A stretch of 56,599 nucleotides of DNA from JBFKMV01 sp041629655 (GTDB lineage Bacteria; Acidobacteriota; Polarisedimenticolia; Polarisedimenticolales; Polarisedimenticolaceae): contig JBFKMV010000007.1 of assembly GCA_041629655.1 (NCBI GenBank), positions 1-56,599 of the forward strand, given 5' to 3'. The notes beneath the pieces were generated by a model that saw only the letters and a program-made list of their open reading frames with translations, was not told where the DNA came from and made no database searches. The first letter of the stretch is position 1. The number at the start of each line of letters is the position of its first letter. Below are positions 25,836 through 34,722 of this stretch, one piece after another. Both the position numbers and the translations under genes were made by a program.

Positions 25836-26417
25836 GTGCAACGAACCATGGCAGCCTTGACGTGCGCAGTGGCGCTTTCGGTGGTCGCCGGGTGCGCGAC
25901 CGCGCCGTCCCTGCCGGCGCTGGAGCTGGTCGACCTCGAGGGACGGCCGTTCGACCCGTTGCACGAGGGCCAAGCGACGGTGCGCGTGTTCGTGTTCGTG
26001 CGCACCGATTGCCCGATCTCGAACCGTTACGCTCCCGAGGTCCGCCGGCTGGCGGATCGTTTCGCGCCACGGGGCGTCGCGTTCTGGACCGTGTTCCCGG
26101 ATCCGGACGCGACCGCGGAGTCGATTCGCGAGCACCTGGCGAGCTACGACTATCCACCGGGCGCGCTGCGCGATCCCGAGCACCGGCTCGTGGCGCTGAC
26201 GGGCGCCGAGGTGACACCCGAGGCGGCGGTGTTCGTCGAGGGGCGGGGCCTGGTCTACCGCGGTCGGATCGACGACCGCTACGTCAGCTTCGGGCAGGCC
26301 CGCCGCGAACCGACGCGGCGCGACCTGGAACGGGTCCTGGAAGCCGCGCTCGAGGGCCGCAGCATCGAGACACGCACGGCTCCCGCCGTCGGCTGCGCGA
26401 TCCGGCAGCTGTTGTGA
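25836..26417 (+). CDS. Redoxin-domain lipoprotein
   Basis: A 193-residue predicted lipoprotein (lipobox VVAGC, Cys near residue 20) with a thioredoxin/AhpC-like fold. The motif DCPISNRYAPEVRRLADRF has one cysteine in the CxxC position (CPISN), so it cannot form a simple thioredoxin disulfide. A C-terminal VGCAIRQ provides another conserved Cys. This redoxin type is often found next to, or fused with, cytochrome/copper-monooxygenase proteins, as here. The GTG start is preferred over the ATG at 25848 because it supplies the arginine needed for a signal peptide. Its stop overlaps the next start (GTGA), so the two are coupled. A role in copper or haem redox chemistry outside the cytoplasm is inferred. 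Confidence 0.8.
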   Translation: MQRTMAALTCAVALSVVAGCATAPSLPALELVDLEGRPFDPLHEGQATVRVFVFVRTDCPISNRYAPEVRRLADRFAPRGVAFWTVFPDPDATAESIREHLASYDYPPGALRDPEHRLVALTGAEVTPEAAVFVEGRGLVYRGRIDDRYVSFGQARREPTRRDLERVLEAALEGRSIETRTAPAVGCAIRQLL

Positions 26418-28600
26418 GCAGGGCCGGCCGCGCGATCGCCACGGCCGTGGCGTGCCTGCTGCTGGTCGCCGTCGGTTGCGAGGGCCGGCACGACGCCGAA
26501 CGCGCGAGCTCCGGCGCGGCGCCGGTCGCGACGGTCGACCCGAAGACCCCTCCCGCCGCGCTGCCGGCCGAGCCGTTCCCGGAATCGTACCGGGACTTTC
26601 CCAAGCGCCCGGCCGGCACGCTGACCTTCTCGCGCGATATCGCGCCCCTGATCTACCGCCACTGCGGCGAGTGCCATCGTCCCCGAGGCGCCGCGCCGTT
26701 CAGCCTGTTGACCTACGCCGACGTGAGCAAGCGCAACACCGAGATCGCCACGGTGACGAAGATGCGCTTCATGCCGCCGTGGCTGCCCGAGCGGGGATAC
26801 GGCGAGTTCCAAGGCGAGCGAGGCCTGACCGTCGAGCAGGTGGGGCTGCTCCAGCAATGGATCTTCGAGGGCGCTCCCGAGGGCGACCCCGTCGACCTGC
26901 CGCCGATGCCGGAGTGGCCCGAGGGCTGGGAGCTGGGTCCGCCGGACCTGATCGTGCGCCTGCCCGAGGCCTACGAGCTGCGCGCCGATCCGCCGGACGT
27001 GTTCCGCAACTTCGTTGCCGCGGATCTCGTCGAGCAGGACCGCTACGTGCGCGGCTACCAGTTCCGTCCCAAGAACCCGCAGGTCGTGCACCACGCCACG
27101 GTCGAGTTGGACCGCACCCGCGGCTCGCGGCGGCTCGACGCCGAGGACCCCGGCCCCGGCTTCTTGGGCATGCACGCCGAGGCCACCAATCCGCCCGACG
27201 GCCACTTCGTCGGCTGGGTGCCCGGACGCGGGCCCTCGTTGACGCCCGAGAGCATGAGCTGGCGGCTGGGCCGCGACACCGACCTCGTGCTGCAGCTGCA
27301 CATGCTGCCCTCGGGCAAGCGGGAGCGCGTCGATCCCGAGCTGGGGTTGTACTTCGCGGACGGGCCGCCGTCCAAGGTGCCGCTGATGATCCGGCTCGGC
27401 TCGCGCAGCCTGGACATCCCCGCTGGTGAGCCGGAGTACGTGAGCGAGGAAACGTACACGCTTCCGGTGGACGTCCACGTGCACACGATCGTCCCACACG
27501 CGCATTATCTGGGCAAGGACATGAAGGCCTTCGCCACGCTCCCCGACGGCACGCGGAGGTGGCTGTTGTGGATCCGCGACTGGGACTTCAACTGGCAGGA
27601 CGAGTACCGCTACCGGGAGCCGGTGTTGCTGCCCCGCGGGACCGTGCTGGCGATGCGCTTCACGTTCGACAACTCGGCGTCCAACATCCGCAACCCGCAC
27701 AACCCGCCGCAGCGGGTCAAGTACGGCCCGAGCACCTATGACGAGATGGGCGACTTGTGGCTCCAGGTCCTGCCCGCCAGGCCGCACGAGGCCGAAGTGC
27801 TACGGTCGCATTACGGCCTGTTCGAACTGCAGCGCGGCGTGGCGACCGCGCGGATCTTGGTCGCCCAGGATCCGGAGAGCCCCCAGAACCGCGACCGGCT
27901 GGGCAACCGGTTGATGAACGCCGGGCAGATCGACGAGGCGATCGTGGCCTTCCGCGAGTGCGTGCGTCTCGATCCGACGTACGTGCACGGCCTGCGCAAC
28001 CTGGGCACGGCGCTGTACAACCGCGGAGCGCATCGCGAGGCGCTCGTGCATCTCGAGCAGGTGGTCCAGCTCGATCCCGGCGACGTCGAGGGCCACCTCA
28101 ACCTGGGCTACGTGCTGGCCAGCACGGGGCAGTTCGACCGCGGCATCGAGCACCTGCGGCGCGCGCTGGAGCTGCGACCCGAGGATCCCAAGCCGCGCTT
28201 CCACCTCGCGCGCGCGCTCGAGCTGACCGGTCGCGCGGCCGAGGCGCTCGAGCAGTACCGCCTGACCGCCGAGGCCGAGCCGAGCTGGTCGCCGCCGTTG
28301 AACGCCGCGGCCTGGCTGGCGGCGACACACCCCGAGGTGGCCGATCCGGAGAGCGCGGTGCGCTACGCGGAACGCTCGGCCGAGCTGACCGGCTACAAGG
28401 ACCCCGTCGCGCTGGAGGCGCTCAGCGTCGCGTACGCCTCCGCGGCGCGGTTCCGCGACGCGATCCAGAGCGCCGAGCGCGCGCTGGCGCTGCTCCCGCC
28501 GGGAGACCGCGGTCCGCGCCGGCAGCGGCTGGCGGACGCCTTGCGGCACTATCGCAGCGGCATGCCCTACCGCCCGCCGGCCGCGTCCGGGGGTGCCTGA
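26414..28600 (+). CDS. Lipoprotein: c-type cytochrome + type II copper monooxygenase-like + TPR
   Basis: A 728-residue predicted lipoprotein (lipobox VAVGC, Cys22). Residues about 65-150 form a cytochrome c-like domain with haem motif CGECH (84-88; SRDIAPLIYRHCGECHRP). Residues about 160-450 resemble the copper type II ascorbate-dependent monooxygenase (PHM/DBH) fold: VVHHATVELD, VLQLHMLPSG and HTIVPHAHYLGKDMKAF supply histidine and methionine copper ligands. Residues about 460-700 are TPRs (NRLMNAGQIDEAIVAFRECV, LGYVLASTGQFDRGIEHLRR). Peptidyl or dopamine hydroxylation is the known chemistry of this fold, but the substrate here is unknown. The GTG start overlaps the redoxin stop. The combination suggests a periplasmic copper/haem redox unit. 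Confidence 0.85.
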   Translation: MSRAGRAIATAVACLLLVAVGCEGRHDAERASSGAAPVATVDPKTPPAALPAEPFPESYRDFPKRPAGTLTFSRDIAPLIYRHCGECHRPRGAAPFSLLTYADVSKRNTEIATVTKMRFMPPWLPERGYGEFQGERGLTVEQVGLLQQWIFEGAPEGDPVDLPPMPEWPEGWELGPPDLIVRLPEAYELRADPPDVFRNFVAADLVEQDRYVRGYQFRPKNPQVVHHATVELDRTRGSRRLDAEDPGPGFLGMHAEATNPPDGHFVGWVPGRGPSLTPESMSWRLGRDTDLVLQLHMLPSGKRERVDPELGLYFADGPPSKVPLMIRLGSRSLDIPAGEPEYVSEETYTLPVDVHVHTIVPHAHYLGKDMKAFATLPDGTRRWLLWIRDWDFNWQDEYRYREPVLLPRGTVLAMRFTFDNSASNIRNPHNPPQRVKYGPSTYDEMGDLWLQVLPARPHEAEVLRSHYGLFELQRGVATARILVAQDPESPQNRDRLGNRLMNAGQIDEAIVAFRECVRLDPTYVHGLRNLGTALYNRGAHREALVHLEQVVQLDPGDVEGHLNLGYVLASTGQFDRGIEHLRRALELRPEDPKPRFHLARALELTGRAAEALEQYRLTAEAEPSWSPPLNAAAWLAATHPEVADPESAVRYAERSAELTGYKDPVALEALSVAYASAARFRDAIQSAERALALLPPGDRGPRRQRLADALRHYRSGMPYRPPAASGGA

Positions 28601-28616
28601 GGCCGCTGCCCCGCGC

Positions 28617-28646
28617 TGGACACGGCGCCCCCGACTCGCGTAGGCT
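28617..28646 (+). promoter_or_regulatory. Candidate promoter of the DUF4071/patatin pair
   Basis: TGGACA (28617-28622), an 18-nt spacer and TAGGCT (28641-28646), about 32 nt before the start codon. It suggests the two-gene unit is transcribed separately from the copper protein. Confidence 0.4.
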
Positions 28647-28678
28647 GAACCCAGAACGCTGACGCGGGGAACCCCACC

Positions 28679-30637
28679 ATGCCGGAGCTCAAGGGACTGC
28701 ACGTCTTCGTGGCGATGCCGTTCGGCGAGAAACAGGGCGTCGATTTCAACCGGGTCTACCAGGACTATCTCAAACCGGCGCTGGAAGCGGCCGGCCTGGA
28801 GGTGTTCCGCGCCGACGAGGAGCTGCGCGCGGGCAGCATCCACCGCGACATGTTCCAGGAGCTGCTGCTGGCGGATCTCGTCGTCGTCGACCTGTCGATC
28901 GACAACCCCAACGTGTGGTACGAGCTGGGCGTGCGGCACGCGCTGCGCGCGCGAGGCGTCGTACAGGTCCAGGCCCAGCGCGATTACCTGCCGTTCGACG
29001 TGCACGGGCAACGGACGCTCTCGTATCACCTCAAGGACGGCGCGCCCGACCCGGCGCACCTGGAGGCGGACCGCGCGGCCTTGCGGGACACGGTCGTCGC
29101 GACGATCGAGTCCTGGCACGGGCTCAGCGTCAGCCCGGTCTACGACCTGCTGCCGTTCGTCACGGAGCCGGACTGGAAGCAGCTCAAGGTCGGCAACGCG
29201 CGGGAGTTCTGGGAGAAGCACGAGCGCTGGGAGCAGCGGATCGAGGTCGCGCGGCGCCGCGAGCGGCCCGGCGACATCCTGTTGCTGTCGGACGAGGGGG
29301 CGACGCGAGAGCTGCGGCTCGAGGCCTACCGCACCGCCGGCAAGGCGCTGCGCGAGCTGGGACAGTTCTCGTACGCGCTGGACCGCTTCGAGCAGGCGCT
29401 GGCGATCGAACCCGGCGACCTGGAGAGCCGGCGGCAGAAGGGCATCCTGCTGGGCCGGTTGAACAAGCACGACGAGGCCAAGGTCTGGCTGCGCGACCTG
29501 ACCCGTGACCACCCCGACGACGCCGAGTGCTGGGCGCTGCTGGGCCGGGTGGAGAAGGACGCCTGGATCGCGGCGTGGCGCGGAGACGACAAGAGCGCGG
29601 AGCAGATGCGGGAGGATGCGGCGTACGAGGACGCGCTGCTGCGCGAGGCGATCGAGCCCTACGCCACCGGGTTCCGTCGCGATCCCGGCCACTACTACTC
29701 CGGCATCAACGCGGTCACGCTGCTGCACGTGCTGGCCGACCTGACCGGAGACGACGGCGAGCGCGAGCGGCGCGAGGCGATGGAGGGCGGGCTGCGCTGG
29801 ACGCTGAGCACCGCGCTGGAGCGCGACGCGCGCGACTACTGGGCGCGTGCCACGCTGGCCGACCTGGAGCTGTTGACCGGCGACGAGCGGGCGATCGAGC
29901 AGGCCTACAAGGGCGCGGTCGCGGTCTCGGAACGCCAGTGGTTCGCGCTCGACTCCTCGCGGCAGCAGCTGTTCCTGCTGCGGGACCTCGGCTTCCGGGT
30001 CGAGCGCGTCGAGGTCGCGCTGGGGGTGCTCGAGCGTGCCCTGGCGCGGATCGAGGCGCCGAAGCAGAAGTGGCAACCGCGGCTGGCGTTCCTGTTCAGC
30101 GGCCACATGGTCGACCGCGACGACCGGCCCGAGCCGCGCTTCCCGGCGGACAAGGAAGGGGCGGCCCGTCAGGCGATCGCCGACAAGCTGGACGAGCTGG
30201 AGGCGGGGTCCGAGGACCTGGCGATGTGCGGCGGGGCCTGCGGCGGAGACCTCTTGTTCGCCGAGCAGGCGCTCGAGCGGGGGCTGCGGCTCGAGCTGCG
30301 GATCCCGTTCGACGAGCCGAAGTTCCTGCAGGAATCGGTCAGCTTCGCCGGCGACGCGTGGCGCGACCGGTTCTACGCGGTCAAGGAGCACGAGCGCACC
30401 CGGGTGCTGGTGATGCCGGACGAGCTGGGCCCGGCGCCCCAGGGGTCAAACCCGTTCGCGCGCAACAACCTGTGGCAGCTCTACACCGCCCTGTCCTGGG
30501 GTCCGGAATCGGTACGCTTCATCTGCCTGTGGAACCGCAAGGGCGGCGACGGCCCCGGCGGCACCCAGCACATGCACGACAGCGTGCTTCAGCACTCCGG
30601 CCGCGTCTACGTCCTCGACACCAACGAACTCTGGTAA
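28679..30637 (+). CDS. Deoxyribosyltransferase/TIR-like + DUF4071 (MAP3K TRAFs-binding) + SLOG-like protein
   Basis: A 652-residue soluble protein with three parts. Residues 1-95 form a nucleoside-deoxyribosyltransferase/TIR-like Rossmann domain: FVAMPFGEK (10-18), LVVVDLSIDNPNVWYELGVR (67-86) with candidate catalytic Glu82, a position shared with N-glycosidases of this superfamily. Residues about 190-450 are helical TPR-like repeats (ALRELGQFSYALDRFEQALA, GILLGRLNKHDEAKVWLRDL) of the DUF4071 family, the bacterial relatives of the ASK/MAP3K TRAFs-binding region. Residues about 465-652 are a second Rossmann-like domain (LAFLFSGHMVD, AMCGGACGGDLLFAEQALER) resembling SLOG nucleotide-ligand sensors. 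The start ATG lacks a strong SD (GGGGAACCCC). The patatin gene follows 12 nt later. I infer a nucleotide-dependent sensor that controls the phospholipase; no experimental evidence is known to me. Confidence 0.78.
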   Translation: MPELKGLHVFVAMPFGEKQGVDFNRVYQDYLKPALEAAGLEVFRADEELRAGSIHRDMFQELLLADLVVVDLSIDNPNVWYELGVRHALRARGVVQVQAQRDYLPFDVHGQRTLSYHLKDGAPDPAHLEADRAALRDTVVATIESWHGLSVSPVYDLLPFVTEPDWKQLKVGNAREFWEKHERWEQRIEVARRRERPGDILLLSDEGATRELRLEAYRTAGKALRELGQFSYALDRFEQALAIEPGDLESRRQKGILLGRLNKHDEAKVWLRDLTRDHPDDAECWALLGRVEKDAWIAAWRGDDKSAEQMREDAAYEDALLREAIEPYATGFRRDPGHYYSGINAVTLLHVLADLTGDDGERERREAMEGGLRWTLSTALERDARDYWARATLADLELLTGDERAIEQAYKGAVAVSERQWFALDSSRQQLFLLRDLGFRVERVEVALGVLERALARIEAPKQKWQPRLAFLFSGHMVDRDDRPEPRFPADKEGAARQAIADKLDELEAGSEDLAMCGGACGGDLLFAEQALERGLRLELRIPFDEPKFLQESVSFAGDAWRDRFYAVKEHERTRVLVMPDELGPAPQGSNPFARNNLWQLYTALSWGPESVRFICLWNRKGGDGPGGTQHMHDSVLQHSGRVYVLDTNELW

Positions 30638-30649
30638 AGGAGCCCGGTC

Positions 30650-31753
30650 ATGGCACTGTTGGAACGACTCCAAGCACCCGGCCCCAAGCGCATGCTGGCG
30701 CTCGACGGCGGCGGTATCCGCGGTGCGATCACGCTCGGTTTCCTGGAGCGGATCGAGAGCATCCTGCGCGAGCGTCACGGGCAGCCGCAGCTGCGGCTGT
30801 GCGACTACTTCGACCTGATCGGCGGAACCAGCACCGGGGCGATCATCGCCGGCGCGCTGGCGATCGGCATGACCGCCGAGGAGATCAAGGAGATGTACCT
30901 GACGCTCGGCGGCAAGGTATTCGGCCGGAAGAAGTGGAAGAAGTGGGAGGCGCTGTTCTCGGCGGAGCCGCTCAAGGCCGAGCTCGAGGGGGTGTTCAAG
31001 AACCGGAGCCTCGGCGACGCGTCGATCGAGACCGGCCTGTGCGTGGTGGCCAAGCGCGCCGACACGCGCAGCACCTGGCCGCTGATCAATCACCCCAGGG
31101 CGCGCTATTACGAGAAGAACAAGGACATCCCGCTGCGCGAGGCGATCCGCGCCAGCACCGCCGCGCCGGTCTACTTCGTGCCGGAGAAGTTCGACGTGGG
31201 CGCGGGCGAGATCGGCGCCTTCGTCGACGGCGGCGTGAGCATGGCCAACAACCCGGCGCTCCAGCTGTTCCTGATCGCGACCCTGAAAGGGTTCCCGTTC
31301 CACTGGAAGCCCGGCGAGAACGAGCTGCTGCTGGTCTCCGTCGGGACGGGAGTCTGGAGCCAGCGCGACCCCTGGGAGAAGGTCGTCGAAGGCAAGGTCT
31401 GGGACTGGGCCAGCCAGGTCCCCTCGATGCTGATGGACGACGCGAGCTGGCAGAACCAGCTGCTCCTGCAGTGCCTGTCGCGATCGAAGACACCGTGGGA
31501 GATCGATCGCGAGGTCGGTACGGGAACGCTGCTGACCTCCGCGCCGTTGCTGACCTACATGCGCTACAACGCCCGGCTCGAGGCCGACGCCCTGCGCGAG
31601 CTCGGGCTCGACAACCTGGCGCCCAAGGCGGCCAAGCTGCGCGAGATGAGCGACGCCGGCAACCGCTTCGACCTGGCCGAGATCGGAACCAAGGCCGCGG
31701 CGCGACAGGTCGCCGCCGACCACTTCCCGGAGGCCTTCGACCTGCCCGCTTGA
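30650..31753 (+). CDS. Patatin-like phospholipase
   Basis: A 367-residue patatin-fold lipid acyl hydrolase. The oxyanion loop LDGGGIRG (18-25), nucleophile elbow GGTSTG (58-63, Ser61) and catalytic dyad Asp in FVDGGVSMANNP (about residue 192) are all present, so it should be active. It has no signal peptide and should act on the inner face of the membrane. AAGGAG lies 8 nt before the ATG. It is the second gene of a two-gene unit with the DUF4071/TIR-like protein. In CBASS and related systems patatin phospholipases such as CapV are membrane-killing effectors triggered by nucleotide signals; here the partner gene differs from a CD-NTase. A hairpin follows the stop codon. Confidence 0.92.
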   Translation: MALLERLQAPGPKRMLALDGGGIRGAITLGFLERIESILRERHGQPQLRLCDYFDLIGGTSTGAIIAGALAIGMTAEEIKEMYLTLGGKVFGRKKWKKWEALFSAEPLKAELEGVFKNRSLGDASIETGLCVVAKRADTRSTWPLINHPRARYYEKNKDIPLREAIRASTAAPVYFVPEKFDVGAGEIGAFVDGGVSMANNPALQLFLIATLKGFPFHWKPGENELLLVSVGTGVWSQRDPWEKVVEGKVWDWASQVPSMLMDDASWQNQLLLQCLSRSKTPWEIDREVGTGTLLTSAPLLTYMRYNARLEADALRELGLDNLAPKAAKLREMSDAGNRFDLAEIGTKAAARQVAADHFPEAFDLPA

Positions 31754-31780
31754 CTCCCGCCAGGGCAGATCCCACGTTGA

Positions 31781-31810
31781 CCCCGGGCCGCCAGAAGCGG
31801 CCCCGCGGGG
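31781..31810 (+). terminator. Hairpin after the patatin gene
   Basis: gggccgc / gcggccc with loop CAGAA, flanked by a further cccc / gggg pair. There is no T-run. It may end the patatin transcript or fold just upstream of the next start codon. Confidence 0.4.
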
Positions 31811-31816
31811 TATGGG

Positions 31817-33721
31817 GTGAGTCCAGTGGCGGGCGACTTGTTCGACGGAAGCCTGACGGTGTCGATCCTCGGCGCCGCGTGGGGCTGGTTGCTCGCGCTG
31901 CTGACGGGCGCCTCGCTGCTGCCGCGTCGTGAGGACGACGCCGGCGGCGCCTCGCTGCTGACCTGGCTGGTGATCGGCGTGGCGGTCCAGGCGCAGCTCT
32001 GGCTCGCGCTAGGTCTGCTGGGCATGCTGCGGCCGGCGGTGGTGCTCGGCGCGGCCGCGGTGGCGACGCTGGTCGGGGCGCTCGTGGGCGGGCCCCGGAT
32101 CCGCGCCGCGGCGCGTGCGTTGTCGGCCGGCCGGAGCGACGTCTCCGTGCGCTGGCTCGGCGGTGCCGCCTGGCTCGCCGTCGGAGCGTTCCTGCTCGTG
32201 GTGTTCCGTCTCGCGCTGTGGCCGACGGTGTTCTACGACGACCTGGTGTACCACGTCGGCGTCCCGCGCCAGGCATTGTTGACCGGAAGCTGGCCCGCGA
32301 TGCCCGGCCTCCACTACTCCTTCCTGCCCGCGGGCTGGGACGCGCTGTACGTGCTGCCGCTGGCGCTGGGCGGCGGAAACGGGCCGCAGCTGATGAACCT
32401 GATCGCGCTGGGTCTGTGGGCCTGGGCGGTGTGGCGGCTGGCGCTCCACGGCGGAGGACCGGCAGTGGCGGCGGCGGCGACGGCGCTGCTGGTGATCGCT
32501 CCCGTGACGGGCTCGCTGGGCGCGTTCGCGGGCAACGACCTGTTCGTGGGGCTGGCGCTCACGGTGGCGCTCGAGCGGCTGCTGGCGACGCGGGCCGAGC
32601 GGCCGCTGACGGTGGGCCTGCTGGCGGGTGCGGCCTGGGGCGCCAAGTACTCGGCGTTGCCGGCGGCCGCGGGGATCGCGCTCGCGGCAGCGCTCCACCG
32701 CGCGGGGAGTTTCACCCGGCGCCTCGCCGGGGCCGCCGTGATCGGCGCCGTCACGCTCGCGCTGCCCCTGGCCTGGACGCTGCGCAGCCTGGTCCTGACC
32801 GGCAACCCGGTCTACCCCGCCTTCTTCGGCCTGTTCGGCGGGCGGTACTGGAGCGCCGAGAGCGCCGCCGTGGTGGCGGGACAGGTGTCGCACGGCGGGC
32901 TCGGCGACCGCGGCCCGGCCGCGTTCGTGCTGGCGCTCGGCGATCTGCTGTTCCGCTCCGACACACTGGGCTACCCGAGCGGGATCAACGCGTTGTTCGT
33001 GGTGCTCGGCCTGCTGGGGCTCGCGTTGTGGCGTCGCGTGCGCGGCGGCGGGGCGCTGCTGGTCGTGCTGGCCGTGAGCTATGCCGGGTGGTGCGTCACG
33101 TCGCTGAACCTGCGGTACGCGCTGGTCCTGCTCGCGGCGCTGGCGCCGTTCGCCGCGGCCGTGATCGAGGCCGGCACGCGCACGCTGTCCCGGGTCGTCC
33201 CGGGACCCGCGATGCGCGCGCTCGCTCCGCTGCTGCTGCTGCTGGCGGTGGCCGGCCCGTTCGCCGGGGCCGTCGGCCGGCACCTCTCGCTGTACGACAT
33301 GACGCTGTTCGGCGGGCCGTCGCGCGGAGAGCTGCACGCCACGCGGCTGCACCTGGCCGCGGCGGGACGTGCCATGGCCCGGGAGCTGCCGGCGGACGCG
33401 CGGGTGCTGCTGGTGGGCGAGGGCCGGGTGGCGCTGCTGCCGCGACCCGCGCTGGCCTCGTCGGCCTACGACCGGTCCGACATCGCGCGGCTGATCGACG
33501 GCGCGAGCTCGGTGGACGAGGTCAATCGCAGGCTGGCCGGCTTCACCCACGTGGTCGTGAACTACCGCGAGCTGTCGCGCTTCCGCGAGCACTACGGGTT
33601 CGCCGAGCGTTTCGCGCCCGGTGACTGGACGCTGTTCCGGAACTGGCTGGCGGAGGGCCTGGAGCCCGTCGGCCGCTACGGCAACGTCGTCGTCTACCGG
33701 GTTCCGGGAGAACGGTCGTGA
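31817..33721 (+). CDS. Polytopic GT-C-like membrane glycosyltransferase
   Basis: A 634-residue integral membrane protein with about 12 transmembrane helices and a C-terminal extracytoplasmic domain (about 500-634). The first luminal loop has FYDDLVYHVGVPRQALLTG, where the acidic pair resembles the DD/DE motif of GT-C enzymes that use polyprenyl-phosphate sugars. Later GAAWGAKYSALPAAAG and LTGNPVYPAFFGLFGGRYW are typical of bacterial GT-C/PMT-like proteins. Several starts are possible; I use the GTG at 31817, with another in-frame GTG at 31826. It opens a four-gene operon whose stop and start codons overlap. It would transfer a sugar made available by the polyprenyl-phosphate GT2 next door; the acceptor is unknown. 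Confidence 0.78.
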   Translation: MSPVAGDLFDGSLTVSILGAAWGWLLALLTGASLLPRREDDAGGASLLTWLVIGVAVQAQLWLALGLLGMLRPAVVLGAAAVATLVGALVGGPRIRAAARALSAGRSDVSVRWLGGAAWLAVGAFLLVVFRLALWPTVFYDDLVYHVGVPRQALLTGSWPAMPGLHYSFLPAGWDALYVLPLALGGGNGPQLMNLIALGLWAWAVWRLALHGGGPAVAAAATALLVIAPVTGSLGAFAGNDLFVGLALTVALERLLATRAERPLTVGLLAGAAWGAKYSALPAAAGIALAAALHRAGSFTRRLAGAAVIGAVTLALPLAWTLRSLVLTGNPVYPAFFGLFGGRYWSAESAAVVAGQVSHGGLGDRGPAAFVLALGDLLFRSDTLGYPSGINALFVVLGLLGLALWRRVRGGGALLVVLAVSYAGWCVTSLNLRYALVLLAALAPFAAAVIEAGTRTLSRVVPGPAMRALAPLLLLLAVAGPFAGAVGRHLSLYDMTLFGGPSRGELHATRLHLAAAGRAMARELPADARVLLVGEGRVALLPRPALASSAYDRSDIARLIDGASSVDEVNRRLAGFTHVVVNYRELSRFREHYGFAERFAPGDWTLFRNWLAEGLEPVGRYGNVVVYRVPGERS

Positions 33722-34722
33722 AGCCGTTATCCGAGCCGATCTGGCAGCGCCCGGCGCCACAGGCCGAGCGACGTCCGCTCAAGCTGGTGATCCAGGTTCC
33801 CTGCTACAACGAGCAGCAGACGCTGCCGCGCACCCTGGCGGCCCTGCCGCGCGAGGTCGAGGGATTCGCCGCGGTCGAGATCCTGGTGATCGACGACGGC
33901 AGCGACGACGGCACGGCCCGGCTGGCCCGCAGCCTGGGCGCGCACCACGTGGTGCGGCACAACCACAACCGGGGACTCGCCGCCGCGTTCATGACCGGTC
34001 TCAAGACGGCGATCGAGCTGGGCGCGGACGTGATCGTCAACACCGACGCCGACGACCAGTACCCGGCGGGCGATCTGCCGGCGCTGGTGCGACCGATCCT
34101 CGACGGCGACGCGGACATCGTGGTCGGCGCGCGGCCGATCGACACCATCCGGCACTTCTCCCCGCTCAAGCGCGCGCTGCAACGGCTGGGCAGCCGGGTC
34201 GTCCGCGCGCTCAGCCGGACCGAGGTCAGCGACGCGCCCAGCGGCTTCCGCGCCATGACGCGCGACGCCGCGCTGCGGCTGAACGTGTTCACGGGCTACA
34301 CCTACACCCTGGAGACGATCATCCAGGCCGGGCTGTCCAACCTGCGGGTGGCCAACGTTCCGATCGGCGTCAACGCCCCGACGCGGCCGAGCCGCCTGAT
34401 CCGCAGCACCGCCGGCTACCTGTGGCGCAGCGCCCGCACGCTGTTCAGCGTGTACCTGATCTACCGCCCGATCCGGCTGTTCGGTGCACTGGCGTTTTCG
34501 TTCCTGACGCCGGGCGTACTGCTGGCGGTGCGCTACCTGTACTTCGCCTGGATCGGCGAGGGACGCGGCCACGTGCAGTCGGTCGTGGTCGGCGGAGCGC
34601 TGGTCGTGTGCGGGATCTTCATGCTGGCGATCGCCACGGTGGCCCACCTGCTGGCGATCAACCGCCGGCTGCTGGAGGAGCTGCGCTACCTCGAACGGCG
34701 GCGGCCGGAAGGACAGCGGTGA
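33718..34722 (+). CDS. Family 2 glycosyltransferase, polyprenyl/dolichol-phosphate sugar synthase-like
   Basis: A 334-residue GT2 enzyme. VIQVPCYNEQQTLPRTLAAL, EILVIDDGSDDGTARLARSL, NRGLAAAFMTGLKTAIELGA and the DxD-type NTDADDQYPAGD are the nucleotide-sugar and metal sites. DAPSGFRAMTRDAALRLNVF is conserved in DPM1/ArnC-type enzymes that load a sugar on polyprenyl phosphate. Two C-terminal transmembrane helices (LFGALAFSFLTPGVLLAVRY, VVVGGALVVCGIFMLAIATV) anchor it. The GTG start overlaps the upstream stop by 4 nt. It likely supplies the lipid-linked sugar for the preceding GT-C-like protein. Confidence 0.92.
   Translation: MKPLSEPIWQRPAPQAERRPLKLVIQVPCYNEQQTLPRTLAALPREVEGFAAVEILVIDDGSDDGTARLARSLGAHHVVRHNHNRGLAAAFMTGLKTAIELGADVIVNTDADDQYPAGDLPALVRPILDGDADIVVGARPIDTIRHFSPLKRALQRLGSRVVRALSRTEVSDAPSGFRAMTRDAALRLNVFTGYTYTLETIIQAGLSNLRVANVPIGVNAPTRPSRLIRSTAGYLWRSARTLFSVYLIYRPIRLFGALAFSFLTPGVLLAVRYLYFAWIGEGRGHVQSVVVGGALVVCGIFMLAIATVAHLLAINRRLLEELRYLERRRPEGQR

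Noticed and set aside
25127..28600. An 1157-residue protein including the copper-monooxygenase region
   Set aside because: The first 429 residues are antisense and frame-shadow sequence. A lipoprotein signal peptide begins at the GTG overlapping the redoxin stop.
28679..31753. Classical CBASS or Thoeris operon
   Set aside because: No CD-NTase, no ubiquitin-like accessory genes, no SIR2 ThsA. Only the patatin-plus-nucleotide-domain logic is shared.
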